NCBI RefSeq assembly: GCF_026210795.1
Contig: NC_089444.1
Location: 4,855,324 to 4,919,323, forward strand
From: Rhizophagus irregularis
Lineage: Eukaryota > Glomeromycota > Glomeromycetes > Glomerales > Glomeraceae
Length of the DNA stretch: 64,000 nucleotides
Direction: 5' to 3'
The position numbers were made by a program, and so were the translations under genes. This document shows, piece by piece, positions 45,062 through 57,760 of this stretch. The stretch's first letter is position 1; each line of letters opens with the position of its first letter. Under the pieces are notes generated by a model. That model saw only the letters and a list, made by a program, of their open reading frames with translations. It did no database searches and was not told the origin of the DNA.

Positions 45062-48000
45062 ATGAGTAATAATAATAATACCAAAAACTCTATAACTGAT
45101 TTAATAAAGCCCAAAAAGAAGTAGGTATATCCATGTCATTGTGTTCTTTGTAAAGGCGCAGAAGTTGATCTTCGTGCACAAGAGAAACATACAAGAGATA
45201 AAATTTGTGGAGATCAAATGATGATGATTCAAGAAGAAATCAAATAAATGCAATTGCAGCAAGAAAACAAAACAAACCTTATGTTATCTTAGTTGAAAAA
45301 AACCTTGCAGGAGCCAGCTCAACTAAGAAACGCAAAAGAGATGACAACCAGCAAATATCGCCTATTGAAAACTCAGCCGATTCAAGTATACCAAATGCAT
45401 TTTTAAGTCCCATTATGTTGTCATATTTAGTTACACCAAAAAATCTACAACCAGATACTACATTAGATAACATGGTAAATGATGCATCAAAGTCTAAATC
45501 CTCATATTTTCATGATCCAGAACCTAACAATGAAAATAATAATGAGTATGATGATAATATTTGGGAAATGGAGTATGATGATGATATTAATAACATAGAT
45601 CAAGAGGAAGAAAGTTCCCCTAAAAACAATAGTGGTGGTGATGATGATGAGGAACATCATATTTATGATATAGATCAGAAGGGAGAAGGTTTGTTTGCAT
45701 CTCCTATAATTGATAGCGATGAAAAAGTTTTTGAATTAGGAAATTTGGATGATTCCATAAATACCGAGATTATTCTATGGGTATTTAAATTTCAGCAAAG
45801 ATATCGACTTTCCGATATTGCACTTGAAGCATTAATTAAATTTTTACATATTCTTCTTATACGCATTAATAAATCACAATTTGAAGGATTCCCTACCTCA
45901 ATATATAAAGCAAAGAAACTATTAGGAATCATTCAACCAAAAATGTGTATGGCTGTGTGTACAAGTTGTCATAAATTACACAGCGCTAAAGATATTATTG
46001 CATATCAGAAGGAAGGAAATGTTGCTGTGATGAATTGTTTACATGAGGAATTCGCAGATAATCCAATATTAAAATGTCGCAATAAATGTAATAATCCACT
46101 CTTAACTCTTAAGAAAAATAAAAATGGAATAATTGCTGTATCTCATATGCTCTATTTAAAACCAAGTATTCGTTAGCAGTTGAGCATGCTTTACCAAAGG
46201 CCTGGATTTGAAGAAATACTACAGCTATCAGGGGCTCAAAGAAATAATAACTCTACCATCTATTCAGATATCTATGATGGCAGAGTATGGCAAAATTTTC
46301 CATTTGATGGTAGCAGCTTTTTTACAACAGAAACCGCAGTCACTCATTTAGGCCTTCTTATTAATCTTGATTAGTTCCAACCATTCTCCTACACGCAGCA
46401 TAGTACTGGTGCTATTTATGTGTCTATTTGCAATCTTCCAAGGTCAGAAAGGAATAAGCCCGAAAATATTATATATTTGGGTTTCTTATCAGGACCAAAA
46501 GAGGCAGGGTTAGAACGCATCAATCATTATCTAGCTCCTATTGTAGATGAGTTTTTAGAACTTTGGAAGGGCTGGAGAGTACCAAAGACTCATAGGTGGC
46601 CTGATGGTTTAGATATAAAAGTTGCATTAATTGTTGGATCATCAGACATACCTGCCACTCGAAAGCTGTTTATCCATAAATCTGCAGTAATGAAATGTCA
46701 TAGATATAAAAAATGTAGTACATATAGTAGAGAATATAAAAAAACCCATTATGAGACTATAATAAATGAGTAACAAGACCTGCAAATCCTTTATTACATA
46801 GGCAATATGCTCATGAATGGTTGCGGTGCTTCTCAAAGCCTTCTAGAGAAGCACATTTTAAAGAACTTGGTGTACGATGGTCTGAGTTGCTATGCTTACC
46901 ATATATGGATCCTATACGATTTGCTGTAGTAGACCCTATGCATTGTCTTTTCCTTGGTGTTGCAAAATGGATAATAAAATCCATTTTTATAAACCAAAAT
47001 AAATTGAATATGGAGCAACTTCAAACTGCATAAAATAGAATGGATCATGTTAACTTACCTCCTGACATTAGTCGGATTTCTTCTAAAATTGCAATTGGAA
47101 ACAATGTTTTTTCCAACCTAACTGCTGATCAATGGAAAACTTTTATTATGATTTATTCTACAACTATCTTGTGGGATATGCTAGGTGATAATGATAGAAA
47201 AATTTTAGGACATTTCGTTCGGACATGCAATCTTTTAGTGGCAAGATTTATTACAGAGGATGATTTAAAAGAGGCGCAAGAAAGATTAAAAGATATGGCT
47301 TATCTCATAGAAAATACATATGGTCCTGAATTCATAACAAGTAATATCCATCTTGCTCTTCATATCCCTGATTATTGCCGTGATTACGGTCCTATATATA
47401 ATTTTTGGCTTTTTCCATTTGAGAGACTTAATGGATATATAGGTGAGATTTTTTATTTTTGGCTTAAAGTATACAATAGTAAAATATTTTACATTAAAAA
47501 AATCATTTTCAACTTTATTCAGGTTCATATCCTAACAGTAACCGGCAAATAGAACCTGAACTGATGAGAATCGTTCTTAAAAACACTTTTGTAGATTATC
47601 ATTTATCATGTAGATGGTTATCTGGTCTTCTGGAAGAATCTCTTTACCTTTTTATGCCAAAAAAAGCTGTAGGAAGTTTAGCACTCACAGCAGAAAGAGA
47701 AGAGCTACAACATTTTCTACTTATAAGATATATGCTTTTCAAAATATATGGTACTGAACCAATACCTGGTCAATTGCTTAAGCCATCATATATATATCGA
47801 TGTTATTATGCCTTCAGAATTGCGAGAATTCCTATGTGAATGGTACGCAATATTATATGAGAAGGAAAAGGAAAACGTGTTAGGATTTATGGATTTGCAT
47901 ATGAATCAACATGCAAGACTGCAAATTGGTACAGAAATATTCAGATCTATGATAATAAGTCGGCATAAAAACAATGTGACTATACTTGCGCAAGTAACAA

Positions 48001-48331
48001 TGAATCAACTGATATATATCCAGGCGAAGTTCAATATTACTTTAAACATACAATTAGGTTTCCTGAAGGACTAAGGACACACCTTCTGGCATACGTCAAA
48101 TGGTACAAGCCTGCCACTACTTCAGCTACTCGATTTAAATATAGTTTTATAGAATCGGAAGTGTCAAATACAGAGCTATGGAAAGTTGAGTTCTTTCAGA
48201 AAGGGTGTGATTTATTATTAGCAGTCTATAGAATACTATGCAGAGCTGTTAAACTCAAATACGTTACGAAGAAACCGAATCAACAAAAGTATTTTTCTAT
48301 AGTTCCCTTGAATAGAAAATTTAATTTATAA
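45062..48331 (+). pseudogene. CACTA (CMC, Tnp2-like) transposase with DUF4218-like region, many lesions
   Basis: N-terminus MSNNNNTKNSITDLIK, then a zinc-type CHCVLCKGAEVD. A Lys/Arg patch (TKKRKRDD) and acidic linker follow. The catalytic part matches Tnp2-type CACTA proteins: VCTSCHKLHS, LSMLYQRPGFEEIL, IYDGRVWQNF, SICNLPRSERNKPENI, GWRVPKTHRWPDG, DPMHCLFLGVAKWI and a DUF4218-like stretch (ITSNIHLALHIPDYCRDYG, NFWLFPFERLNGYIG), then WYKPAT and LKYVTKKPNQQ near the end. An intron lies at about 47441-47520. Broken by a TAG at 45123-45125, a frame change near 45205, TAG at 46174-46176 and 46372-46374, TAA at 46771-46773 with a shift, TAA near 47032, and shifts near 47800 and 48025. Non-functional, but all domains are recognisable and collinear. 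Confidence 0.8.
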
Positions 48332-50520
48332 AGACAATCTTTCCGAAAAATTTAATTAAAACACATGTATATAATGCTTGATTGGTAAAATGACATGTGA
48401 TATTTTTAGCTGTGTGTACCGAAAAATTTAATTAAAACACGTGTATATAATGCTCTTCGATTGGTAAAATAACGTGTGATATTTAATATATTTTTAGTTA
48501 TGTGTAATATTTGCCAATGATCCTTTGCAGTGACACGAAAGCATCGATCTTGATAGGTCAGAGGTTTGTTTAAAAAATTTCTTGTAATTGTTATCCAATA
48601 AATTTCGTGACTGTGACCTTTTTTTTATTAATTAATTACCGTAAGGAAGGCATTCAAATGCTATACCTTTTTTTTATTAATTAATTACCGTAAGGAAGGC
48701 ATTCGAATGCTATCCTTTAAAAAATTTAATTTCATGATCGTGACTGTGACCTTTTTTTCAGAAGTTTCATTTTACGTAGAACGTAGAAAATTAAATTATT
48801 ATTAGGTATACTTACACAAGAAGATCGCAATTTATTTTGTGAAATTCACCATGCGGAAGCAAAAAACAAAATAATTAATTTTTAGTTATATACTGTAAAA
48901 TATACTATTCTGTCACAGGTTTGATTGTTTCTATTTGATTATTGTCTTATTTACTATGTAAAATCAATAAAATAAGTCCAAATTTAAGAGTTTTTTTAAG
49001 AGTTTTTTTTAAAAATGATTACTTAAATAAATTATAATAAACTTAAAATAAGAAAATTTTAAGAGTTTTTTTTAAAAATGGTTACTTAAATAAATTATAA
49101 TAAACTTAAAATAAGAAAATTTTAGCTCTTAATAATTTAGCCATTATTATTAAGAGCCATTATTATTAAGAAACCATTATTATTAAGAAAATTTAGCCAT
49201 TATTATTCGGGACTTTGTTTATGTGTAGAAATTGTACGCGTATTAATCAAGTTCTTAGGCAATTTTGGCCAATTAAATTATATTGATAGTGTTCTTATAT
49301 TTAACAAGAAAAATTTAAATTTTTGGTATTTAAAATTAATCTATTATTATTGATTATGTAAATTGAAATTATCTTATATATACATACACTTAACATTACT
49401 TGTGTCAAATTATTATGTTCCTGCGTAAAAAAATTTTCCAGTTATTTAATTATTAATAATATCTCATTATTTTAATTACCTGCGTAATAATTATTATAAA
49501 ATTACATAATTTTTCTCAACGATTGCATATACTATTATTATTTTAAACAATTCTGGCGAATCCACTATAATGTTTATGCAAAAAAAAAATCAAAATAAAT
49601 TTAGAAATTGAAATGTCAATCTATATAAATCTGGAATTTAATTTTGCTAATCATTTTGATTCCAAATTCTTGGGTAAATTTTTCAAAAAATGATCGTTCG
49701 AGGTTATCTTGTTCTTATTTAAAAAAAATTTTTCAGTTATTTAAATTATTAATAATATCTTATTATTTTAATTACCTGCGTTAAAAAAATTTTCCAGTTA
49801 TTTAATTATTAATAATATCTCATTATTTTAATTACCATTATTTTAATTACCTACGTAATAATTATTATAAGATTACATAATTTTTTTCTTGACAAATTAT
49901 ATTTATTATTACTTTTTGATGTTCTTAACAAGAAAATTTTATTTAAAATTAATCTATTATTATTGATTGTGTAAACTGAAATTAACCAATTACAATTTTG
50001 ATATTTATATTATTACGTCAGAAGAATCATTTCAACTTTAACGAAATATTTGTATTTTTCAGATTAAATAATTAATTGATATATCGTAATGAATTTCTCC
50101 TATTGTTGCACTTTGAAGCGTGATTCTTCAGAGGCATTTATATATACATACACTTAACAATTTAAATCATTACTTGTGATCAAATCATTATGTATTTATG
50201 TGCTTGCGTAAAAAAATTTTCCAGCAAATTTAATTTTAAAAATACCTCATTATTTAATTACGTGCGTAATTATTAATTATTATTATAGGATTACATGGTT
50301 TGGCCAATTTTCCTCAATGAATGATGTATATACTATTTAATCGAATGGCGTTTATTATTATATATAATAATACAATTAAAAAAAAAAAATATAAAAAGAG
50401 ATAAAATTCCTTTTTAGAAAAATCAGAAAGTTATCATAATAAAACAATTTTACAATTTATCATAATAAAAAATTTTTCAATTCATCATAATAAAACAATT
50501 TTACAAAATCAAATTTTAAA
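48332..50520. other. Repeat-rich AT spacer
   Basis: No gene. Direct duplications: CCGAAAAATTTAATTAAAAC blocks near 48345 and 48418; TTAATTAATTACCGTAAGGAAGGCATTC blocks in tandem at 48625-48715 (about 55 bp); AAGAGTTTTTTTTAAAAATG blocks at 48990-49125. GCGTAAAAAAATTTTCCAG followed by TTACATAATTTTTCTC-type sequence appears three to four times (about 49425, 49730-49880, 50208), suggesting successive segmental duplications. Confidence 0.55.
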
Positions 50521-51855
50521 ATGTTTTTTCAACCTTCACCGAACAATTCAGAAAACAATTCAGGAAACGAGAGTGACTCATTTATTCCATTAGGAAATTC
50601 TCCGTCCTTAGAAAATTATGAAACGGCAGGCCCGCCAGATGTACAAATTGCGACAGCAGGTCCGTCAGATATACAAATTGCGACAGCAGGTCCGTCAGAT
50701 GTACAAATTGCGATGGCAGGTCCATCAGATGTACAAATGTCAGATGTACAAATTGCGACGGCAGGTCCATCAGATGTACAAATTGCGATGGCAGGTTCGT
50801 TAAGGAAAAGAATGGATGAAGAGCCTATTAGTAAAGAAGCAAAAAAAATTAAACTAATAAAAGGTAAAAAATATATTATATGTATATTATTTTAATAATA
50901 ATCTGACTTTTTTTGAGAACTCATCAAATATCACAATTTTTTTTATTCAGACACAATTATAATTCTTTTGGAAGATCATCTCGAAGTTCAACAATTTTTG
51001 GAAACAATTTCCGCAAATGTGTTGAAAAACGGGTTAGTTGCTCTAAAGAGCATATACAGCAGTAATTGCAAGAAAATAGTTCTTGATATAGACGAACAAA
51101 AATTAACTGCCGTACTGCTGTCGGGATCTCTCTATGTAAAATCCACGTTTTACATGGGAGAAGAAAGTTTCATAGAGCTAGAAACTAACAGATTTAGAAA
51201 TAATCCCTATATACTTCAGCGATTACCTACTGAAGTTAATAGAAATAATACAATAGGCATTGACCTTTTGTTTAAAGAAAAGACAACAGATGATGAAAAT
51301 ATAAAGAAAGAAATATTAGCTGTTGCCAGGCTAATATATCATTTGAGGACAGTTCAGGACCGTCTACCGGAAAATCGTCTAATGATGAAACCAGATTATA
51401 ATAATAAAAAATATATACAAAATCTCCAAGAATACTATGATAATTATCTTAGTAAAGGAATGGAGTTCAATATCTCCAAAATAAAAGGAGCTATTTCTCT
51501 TGCGAGAAATATTGAACAAGATCTTAATTTAAAAATTGATTCTCTTAATAAAATAGTAGACGATAGTAACATGTCTTCCGTCATGAAAGACATGCTCACA
51601 ATATTAGATGAAATAAAGTCAGAAACTGAAATACCAGAATTGTCGAGGCGAAGAAACACAAGAAAATATGCTTATTTTTACGAATTATATATGAAAATAC
51701 TAGAAGTAGTTGCTTCAGAACCAAAGCAATTTGGAGAGACAAATGCTTCAAAGGCCAAGAAAAGACTTGAGAAGGAGGAGGAAGAATCAGGAGAAGAAGA
51801 AACCATACTGGGAACTTTTATAAAAAGAGCTGAAGAAAAACTAACGCAAAGATAA
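50521..51855 (+). CDS. Two-exon gene, 415 residues, unknown function
   Basis: Exon 1 is 50521-50863, intron 50864-50950 (GTAAAA...TTCAG), exon 2 50951-51855. The exons join in phase to 416 codons with no internal stop. The N-terminus is Ser/Asn-rich and then repeats an 11-residue word, AGPSDVQIAT/AM, about five times (33-bp DNA repeats at 50625-50800). A basic segment KEAKKIKLIKGKK follows. Exon 2 is largely helical (EDHLEVQQFLETISANVLKN, SLARNIEQDLNLKIDSL) and ends in a charged tail (KKRLEKEEEESGEEE). No transmembrane or catalytic motif is recognised. It may be a lineage-specific nuclear protein or a transposon partner gene. Its openness among ruined neighbours suggests it is recent or maintained. 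Confidence 0.7.
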
Positions 51856-52290
51856 TGGAGAAGCTACAAAACTTCAGCTGAAAGAATAAACAGATTGTGG
51901 AATATATGCAATAAAAATTTTGCTATTCTCGACTTGGTAACCATTCTCATGCCCAATTTATTTGAACGGTTACTAAGTAAAGAAAGTGCAGAATGATAGT
52001 TTATAATAATCGAATAAGGAATCTATTATACCCAACAGGAGTATAGGGATATCCAAAAGCAAAAGGAGGAGGAGAAAAAAGTTACTACTGATGATGACAG
52101 TAGTAGTAGTAATAGTGGAAGTGAAAGTGAAAGTGGAAGGGAACAGGGAAGTGGTAGTAGACGAGGAAGGGGATGAGGAAGTGGGTGAGAAAGGGGACGG
52201 GAAAGTAGAAGTGAAAGTGGAAGTGGATGAGAAAGGGGAAAAGGAAGGGGAAGGGGAAGAGCTGGCAGTAAAGGAAAAGCAAAAGTAGTC
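51856..52290 (+). pseudogene. Downstream remnant: Ser/Arg/Gly-rich tail interrupted by TGA codons
   Basis: After the stop at 51853-51855 the same frame continues as WRSYKTSAERINRLWN and LDLVTILMPNLFERLL to a stop near 51994. Another frame from about 52081 then reads TTDDDSSSSNSGSESESGRE and a GSGSRRGRG-type tail to TAA near 52293, broken three times by TGA exactly where Arg (CGA) would fit the pattern. The 415-residue gene may once have been longer. Confidence 0.5.
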
Positions 52291-52383
52291 TAAGGAAATA
52301 AATTTTATAATCATATAACTCAATCAATTTTTTAATTGAAAAAAAAGTCGTTAAAAGTTTAAGTTATAAAATCCTAAAAATTC

Positions 52384-52562
52384 TAGTACAGCATTCAAAT
52401 AGTAATAAAATAAAGTTTATATAATGTTAATTGATATCAAAGATTATTTTCCGTATTGATTAGCTAGTACAGCATTCAAATAGTAGTTTATTAAGGATAG
52501 AATGATTATAAAATAAAGCTTATATAATGTTGATTGACATCAAAGATTATTTTCCGTATTGA
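52384..52562. repeat. Tandem duplication around TAGTACAGCATTCAAATAGT
   Basis: Two imperfect copies ending ATTTTCCGTATTGAT; the second has an 18-bp insertion. The sequence between 52294 and 52754 otherwise holds nothing recognisable. Confidence 0.75.
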
Positions 52563-52754
52563 TCGACAACCGGCCCTAACCCTTATTAATATTAGTTGAA
52601 AGGCATGGATTTAAACTATAATAATTATAAAAGGATTATAATAAATCTAATTAATATTAGATAATATTTAATTTATTTGAAAAAATATCAATCCAAATAA
52701 GCTTTTAAAATTGAGTTTTATTAATGAAAAAATTAATAAAAAATATTCTTTACT

Positions 52755-53000
52755 TTACAGAAACTTCAAGATCGTAGCGATGGCTTAATGCGCAGTAACC
52801 GCATACTATATGTAATTTCTTTACGATTACATAATGTGGTCCCTATGCATTTATAACGCAGGTACTGCGCATTAAGGCCCAGTGTTGGCACTTGGCCATT
52901 TTGCCATTTTGGCTGGCCAAATCGGCCAAAAAAATTCTTGGCCGCGGCCAAATGCCAACACTGCATTAAGCTATCACTACGATCTTGAAGTTTTCTGTAA
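52755..53000. mobile_element. 246-bp MITE with roughly 35-bp TIRs
   Basis: TTACAGAAACTTCAAGATCG and TAGCGATGGCTTAATGC are mirrored at the right end (GCATTAAGCTATCACTACGA, then TCTTGAAGTTTTCTGTAA). A second element sits inside its right arm (next entry). Confidence 0.85.
52880..52963. mobile_element. 84-bp nested MITE, CAGTGTTGGC ends (hAT-like)
   Basis: CAGTGTTGGCACTTGGCC is mirrored by GGCCAAATGCCAACACTG. It is flanked by CATTAAGG (two bases offset) and CATTAAGC, an imperfect 8-bp duplication. CAGTG-type ends are typical of hAT elements. It is rich in GGCCA/TGGCC words. Confidence 0.8.
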
Positions 53001-53589
53001 TGTATATAATATTTTTTTACAAATATACATGCTGATATTAAAATGTCTGAGAACAATATTAAATCTTTACAAAATTTACATCCTGCTTAAATTTTTAACG
53101 ATATTTTTTTTCCAAATTAAAAAATCGATTGTGAGACAAAAAAATAAGATAAAAAGGCTGATAACCTTTACACATTTAGCAACAAGTCTTCAAAATTTGA
53201 AGTTATTATAATCACTGGTTTTTTATTTTTTTGCATTTTTTTGCATCCTGTACGTATGATTCTAATTGGAATTTATAAAATTATTTTACTCCGGCTCTGT
53301 AAAAAATCTGATTCGTGTTTTACAGTGCGTTATCTCTATACTCAACCAATAGCTTATAGTAATAGTTGGTTAACTTCAAATTCTTAAAAAAAATTTTTTT
53401 ATTAAATATTTAAAAAAGTTAACCAATAATTTTTATAGTTCATAGTTTAAGCTTTAAGAATTATTAGTTAGTTTATTAAAAAAATAAATATTGGCCGTAT
53501 TTTAACATTTTAAATATTGATAATTCAATTATAGCGTCTAAATTTGAGACTATACAATTTTTGTGTAACAAATTTTAAATTAATGTAAT
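53001..53589. other. AT-rich spacer, nothing identified
   Basis: No gene; weak inverted AACCAATA/TATTGGTT words near 53340-53430. Confidence 0.3.
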
Positions 53590-53597
53590 ATGATGTA

Positions 53598-53840
53598 TAA
53601 GGTTGCTTGCCGAAACCTAGGAGTTTAGGCAAGATGGCGTTTCACCGAAAAGTGAAATTCTGCCAAAACTATATAAAGTTATATTAAAAAACTGGCAAAA
53701 CTTTGGAGAAAGGCGAAACTGCCGAAACTTATTATAAATGCTGAAACTGCTGAAACTCTGCCGAAACTATAATAAATCTATAGTAAAATTTTGACGAAAC
53801 TAATCGTAGGATTTTGAGGAGGTTTAGACAAGCAACCTTA
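53598..53840. mobile_element. 243-bp MITE, TAAGGTTGCTTG ends, 8-bp TSD ATGATGTA
   Basis: TAAGGTTGCTTG is mirrored at 53829-53840. ATGATGTA flanks at 53590-53597 and 53841-53848. The interior repeats GCCGAAACT and GGCAAAACT words. The 8-bp duplication fits hAT-like mobilisation. Confidence 0.92.
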
Positions 53841-53912
53841 ATGATGTAATGTGTAGGTCATAATTATTTTTGTATCAAAAAATCATCATTTATGTATTTT
53901 TTTTAAAAAAAA

Positions 53913-56183
53913 ATGCCGCGAAAAAAGAAAATTGCTAGAGCTGCAAAAATAAGAGTTAAGTCATGACTTCGTAATTTAAATACAGGTCAATTAGTCGCAA
54001 ATGATGATGATGATGACGAGTATATACCATCTAGTGATTATTCAGAAGATAGTTTTGATAATGAATATATTGATAAAAGAATTAAAAATTTGGATAATTC
54101 TTTTTTAATATGGTCAAGTAATGCACATAATAAATTAAAAAAATCATATACCGGAAATTCTAGAGCAACAAAATTTAAAAAATATGGCCCTTCAGGAACA
54201 TTTACAAAAACTGCTAAATTATCACAACCAATAACTAATTTTTTTCACAAAAGTCAAGAAGTGGTGAATTTAAAATTGGGGATGATTATGAATTAGAAGA
54301 TGAAAGAAATAATGATAAATTAGAAGATAATGATGAAATAGAAGACGATATTGATGAATTAGAGGAGGATAATAATGATGAATTAGATGATAATGATGAA
54401 GAATTAGAAGAGGATAATGGTGATGAATTAGAAGATGATGATGAAGAGTTAGAAGAGGATAATGGTGATAAATTAGAAGATAAGTATGATGATGACAAAT
54501 TAAAAGACAAAGATGATGATAATGGTATGGGAAATGAAAGTGAACTTGAAAACAATAATTTCAATTCTAAATTAAGCAAACTTGAAGAGATTCTTTCTGG
54601 AAATCTGAAAAAAATGATGGCATATGATTATTTGTGTTATAGAGCTGTGCATATGTTTTTTAAAAAGTGGAAATATGATAATTTAAATAAAGAACAAGCA
54701 AGTTTACATTCTGCCAAAGTAGTTTATAATAAAGGAACTTAAAAAGCAAAACAAATAAGAATATGGGCAAAATGTTGGATTGAATATGGGACTTTGCCAA
54801 AATCTTTACAAGGTTGTCATCAAAAAATTAAGTCAATAATTGATGATGAAGATGTTATTGAACGAAGTTTATTATTTGTACGCGAAAAAGGAGGAAAAAT
54901 AACTCCCAAGAAATATCAAACTTATGTTAAAGAAGTATTATTTTCACGATTAGGTATGGAGGAATCTAAAAAATCAATTTCTATTAAACTTCTTGTATTT
55001 GGTTAAAAAAATTAGGGTTAATACTACAATCAAGAAAAAAAGGTATATACTTTGATGGTCATGAAAGAGAAGATGTAGTTGAGTATAGAAAAGAATTTTT
55101 AGATAAAATGTTAGAAAAGTTTATGCCCACTTTTGAGGGAGAAAATATGGAACAAAAAAATCTGGTACTTTTATCCAATAAAAAATTACATATTTTGATC
55201 ACTCACGATGAATGTTTATTCTATGCAAATGATGATAGGCCAGTAGTTTGGGCTCCTATTGGTGAACCTCCTTTAAGAAAAAAAGGACAAGAAAAATCTA
55301 TAATGGTCAGTGATTTTCTTTTAGAAACGGATGGAAGATTAAAACTAAATGAAGATGAAATTTTATTATATCCTGAAATTCCAGTTGAAGCTAGAAAATT
55401 TTTAAGACCTGGAAAAAATGAAGAAGGATGGTAGACTGCAGAGCATTTATTAGACCAAGTAATCAATTATGCTATTCCTATTTTTGAAGCAAAATATCCT
55501 AACGCTATTGGCATTTTTACTTTTGATAACAGTACAAATCATGGAGCAATAGCAAAAGATGCATTAATATTAATAATATGAATGTAAATCCGGGAGGAAA
55601 GCAAGTAAGAATGAGATCAACTTTTTTTGGTCCAAATAATACTTTTCAATCAATGGTATTTCCGTCTAATCATCCAATATTTCCAAATCAACCTAAAGGA
55701 ATGAAACAGATTTTAATTGAGAGAGGTTTATGGTATAACGGATTAATTGGCCATTGTCAATTATGCAAACTAAAGATTGATGATATTACAAGAACAGATT
55801 GTTGCATGCATAAAATTTTATCTTTAGAAGAAGATTTCAAATCACAAAAATCACAATTACAAGAAGAAATTGAAAAAAGAGGACATATATGTATATTTTA
55901 TCCTAAATATCATTGTGAACTAAATTATATAGAGATGTATTGGGGAGCTGCGAAGAGATATACAAGAGAAAATTGTAATTATACTTGGTCTAGTTTGCAA
56001 AAAACAGTTCCAGAAGCTCTAGATTCAATTTCATTAATTACAATTAGAAAGTTTGCAAGGAAATCTTAGAGGTATATGGATATCTACAGAAAAGGAATTA
56101 CTGGAAAGGTAGCTGAATATGCTATTAAAAAATATAAATCACACCGTCGTGTACCTGATACAATTTATAATGAAATCAATTAA
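53913..56183 (+). pseudogene. IS630/Tc1-mariner-superfamily DDE transposase, multiple lesions
   Basis: Starts MPRKKKIARAAKIRVKS, then a TGA. An acidic stretch follows, with many ELEEDN/DDDE repeats (54290-54530) of a low-complexity kind. A helical DNA-binding part (LSKLEEILSGNLKKMM, HMFFKKWKYDNLNKE) leads to the catalytic core: first Asp in LITHDECLFYANDD, second Asp in GIFTFDNSTNHG, and the final HCELNYIEMYWGAAKRYTR, the E-type (PxLNxIE...W) signature of this superfamily. A Cys cluster (CQLCKLKI) lies between. Lesions are stops at 54740-54742, 55432-55434 and 56067-56069, and frame changes near 54275, 54990 and 55570. No terminal repeats were found close by. Superfamily is fairly clear; family is not. 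Confidence 0.8.
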
Positions 56184-57575
56184 ATAAATTTTATATTTTT
56201 AACGATGTAATAACCGAAAATATAATAAAATAGAATAAGGATAAATAATTAACCGATGGGTAAATAATTAGCCAATAAAATTATATTTATAGTTTAGTTT
56301 AGTGTAATGAGATAGTCATACGATAATAGATCTTCAAATTTTATTAGAAATATTAGAAATATTAGAAATATTTTTCTTAAAAATGTATAAATACAAGTGG
56401 ATTTCGATAGGAAATTTGGCAGTTTAATTTTTTGGAAAATAAAAAATTTTAGTTCGTCCTTAATAATAAACTAACACATTCTTTTAGCCTTTTTCTTATG
56501 AGCAAAAAGTGCCACATTAATTATTTTTAATTAATAGTTTATTAATATTTTGTAACTAATTTTTATTTTAAACCAAGCATAGATATTATATGAACTCAAC
56601 ACGTCAGTGGCAACATATGATATTTTATTTTAATATCCTATGGGCAGCGTGTCACAACGATAAATATTAAATCATATGGCTAATTTTAATTGGCTCTTAT
56701 TAATATCATGTGATGCTTACATAATTTGAAAAATTGAGACTTTTTTTTTATTTAATAAATTAATTTCTTTTTAGGTATAGAATTTATTTTTTTTTGTTTA
56801 AACAAAATTGAATCACTGGATTAAATTTTATTTCAATTTTTCTAAAAGTTGAGTATAGAGGTAATGCACTGTATCTTTCCATGTTTTTTCCGTAAATGTA
56901 TCATTTTATGGAATTCAGCTTTAAATCATGAAAATTTTCATTTCGCTAACACAGATATTCGTGAATATAATCATTTTCACGGAATTTTTATGGAAGATAC
57001 AGAGAAATAATGGAAATATTTGGATAAAAATTTTTTATAGAGCAGATATTAACATTTCGCATTGCATTATGATAAAAGATTTTTTTTTCTAATAACTACG
57101 CTGCCCCACATCAAATACATGTAATGAATAAAATATCGAAGTAACCCATTTCGTTAAACATAAGGTTATACTAAAAATTTTTTTTTTGCAATGATGTAAC
57201 GAATAATAAATAGGGTTTTATTTTTTATCGCCATGGCGATGCATCGCCAGTGTCACGTAATTTTATAATTCCGGCTGGAATTAAAAGATCGTCAAATAAA
57301 TTTCCTTTTTTGGAAGTTTTGTATAACAAAAACTTAAATTTTGCTGAAAAATAAAGTTGTTTTTTGGATTGTGTAACGTTACCTAAAGCTCCAAAAAAGG
57401 ATATTTTGGCCAGCGTTATAAAATTTGGCTGAAATTAAGCATGTGATGTATAGGGAGTGACAAATAGTATTTTTTGCACTGAAAAAATTCTAAGTCCCCA
57501 GAATAAATAATAAAAATGGAAAACTAGAGGATGTGATATGGGGTGACAAATTATTCACATATGTAAAGTCACGTG
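56184..57575. other. AT-rich spacer with scattered inverted words
   Basis: No gene. Near 57190-57470 the words CAGTGTCACGTAATTTTATA and GGGAGTGACAAAT recall sequence around 40110-40150, suggesting a dispersed repeat without definable ends. Confidence 0.35.
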
Positions 57576-57583
57576 ATACTTGC

Positions 57584-57760
57584 TATACATGCTGCCCAAA
57601 TTATTTTGGGATGCCATAATTATAATTTGGGATGTCATAATTCATTTGGTTTATATATAATTTACTATGTAAAGTGCCAAAATAATTTGGGATGCCATAA
57701 TTGAATTTGGGATTTTACTTATAATTACGGCAGTCCAAAATAATTTGGGTGGCATGTATA
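57584..57760. mobile_element. 177-bp MITE, TATACATGC ends, 8-bp TSD ATACTTGC
   Basis: TATACATGCTGCCCAAATTA is mirrored at the right end (TAATTTGGGTGGCATGTATA). ATACTTGC flanks at 57576-57583 and 57761-57768. The interior repeats AATTTGGGATGCCATAATT. Confidence 0.93.

Noticed and set aside
52085-52327. Minus-strand Phe/Pro/Ser-rich frames and a plus Val/Glu-rich frame
   Set aside because: Shadow frames of a purine-rich GGAAGTGAAAG tract; the sensible reading is the plus-strand Ser/Arg/Gly tail.
54286-54579. Minus-strand Ser-rich frame of 97 codons
   Set aside because: Antisense of the Glu/Asp/Asn-rich repeat in the IS630/Tc1-like pseudogene.
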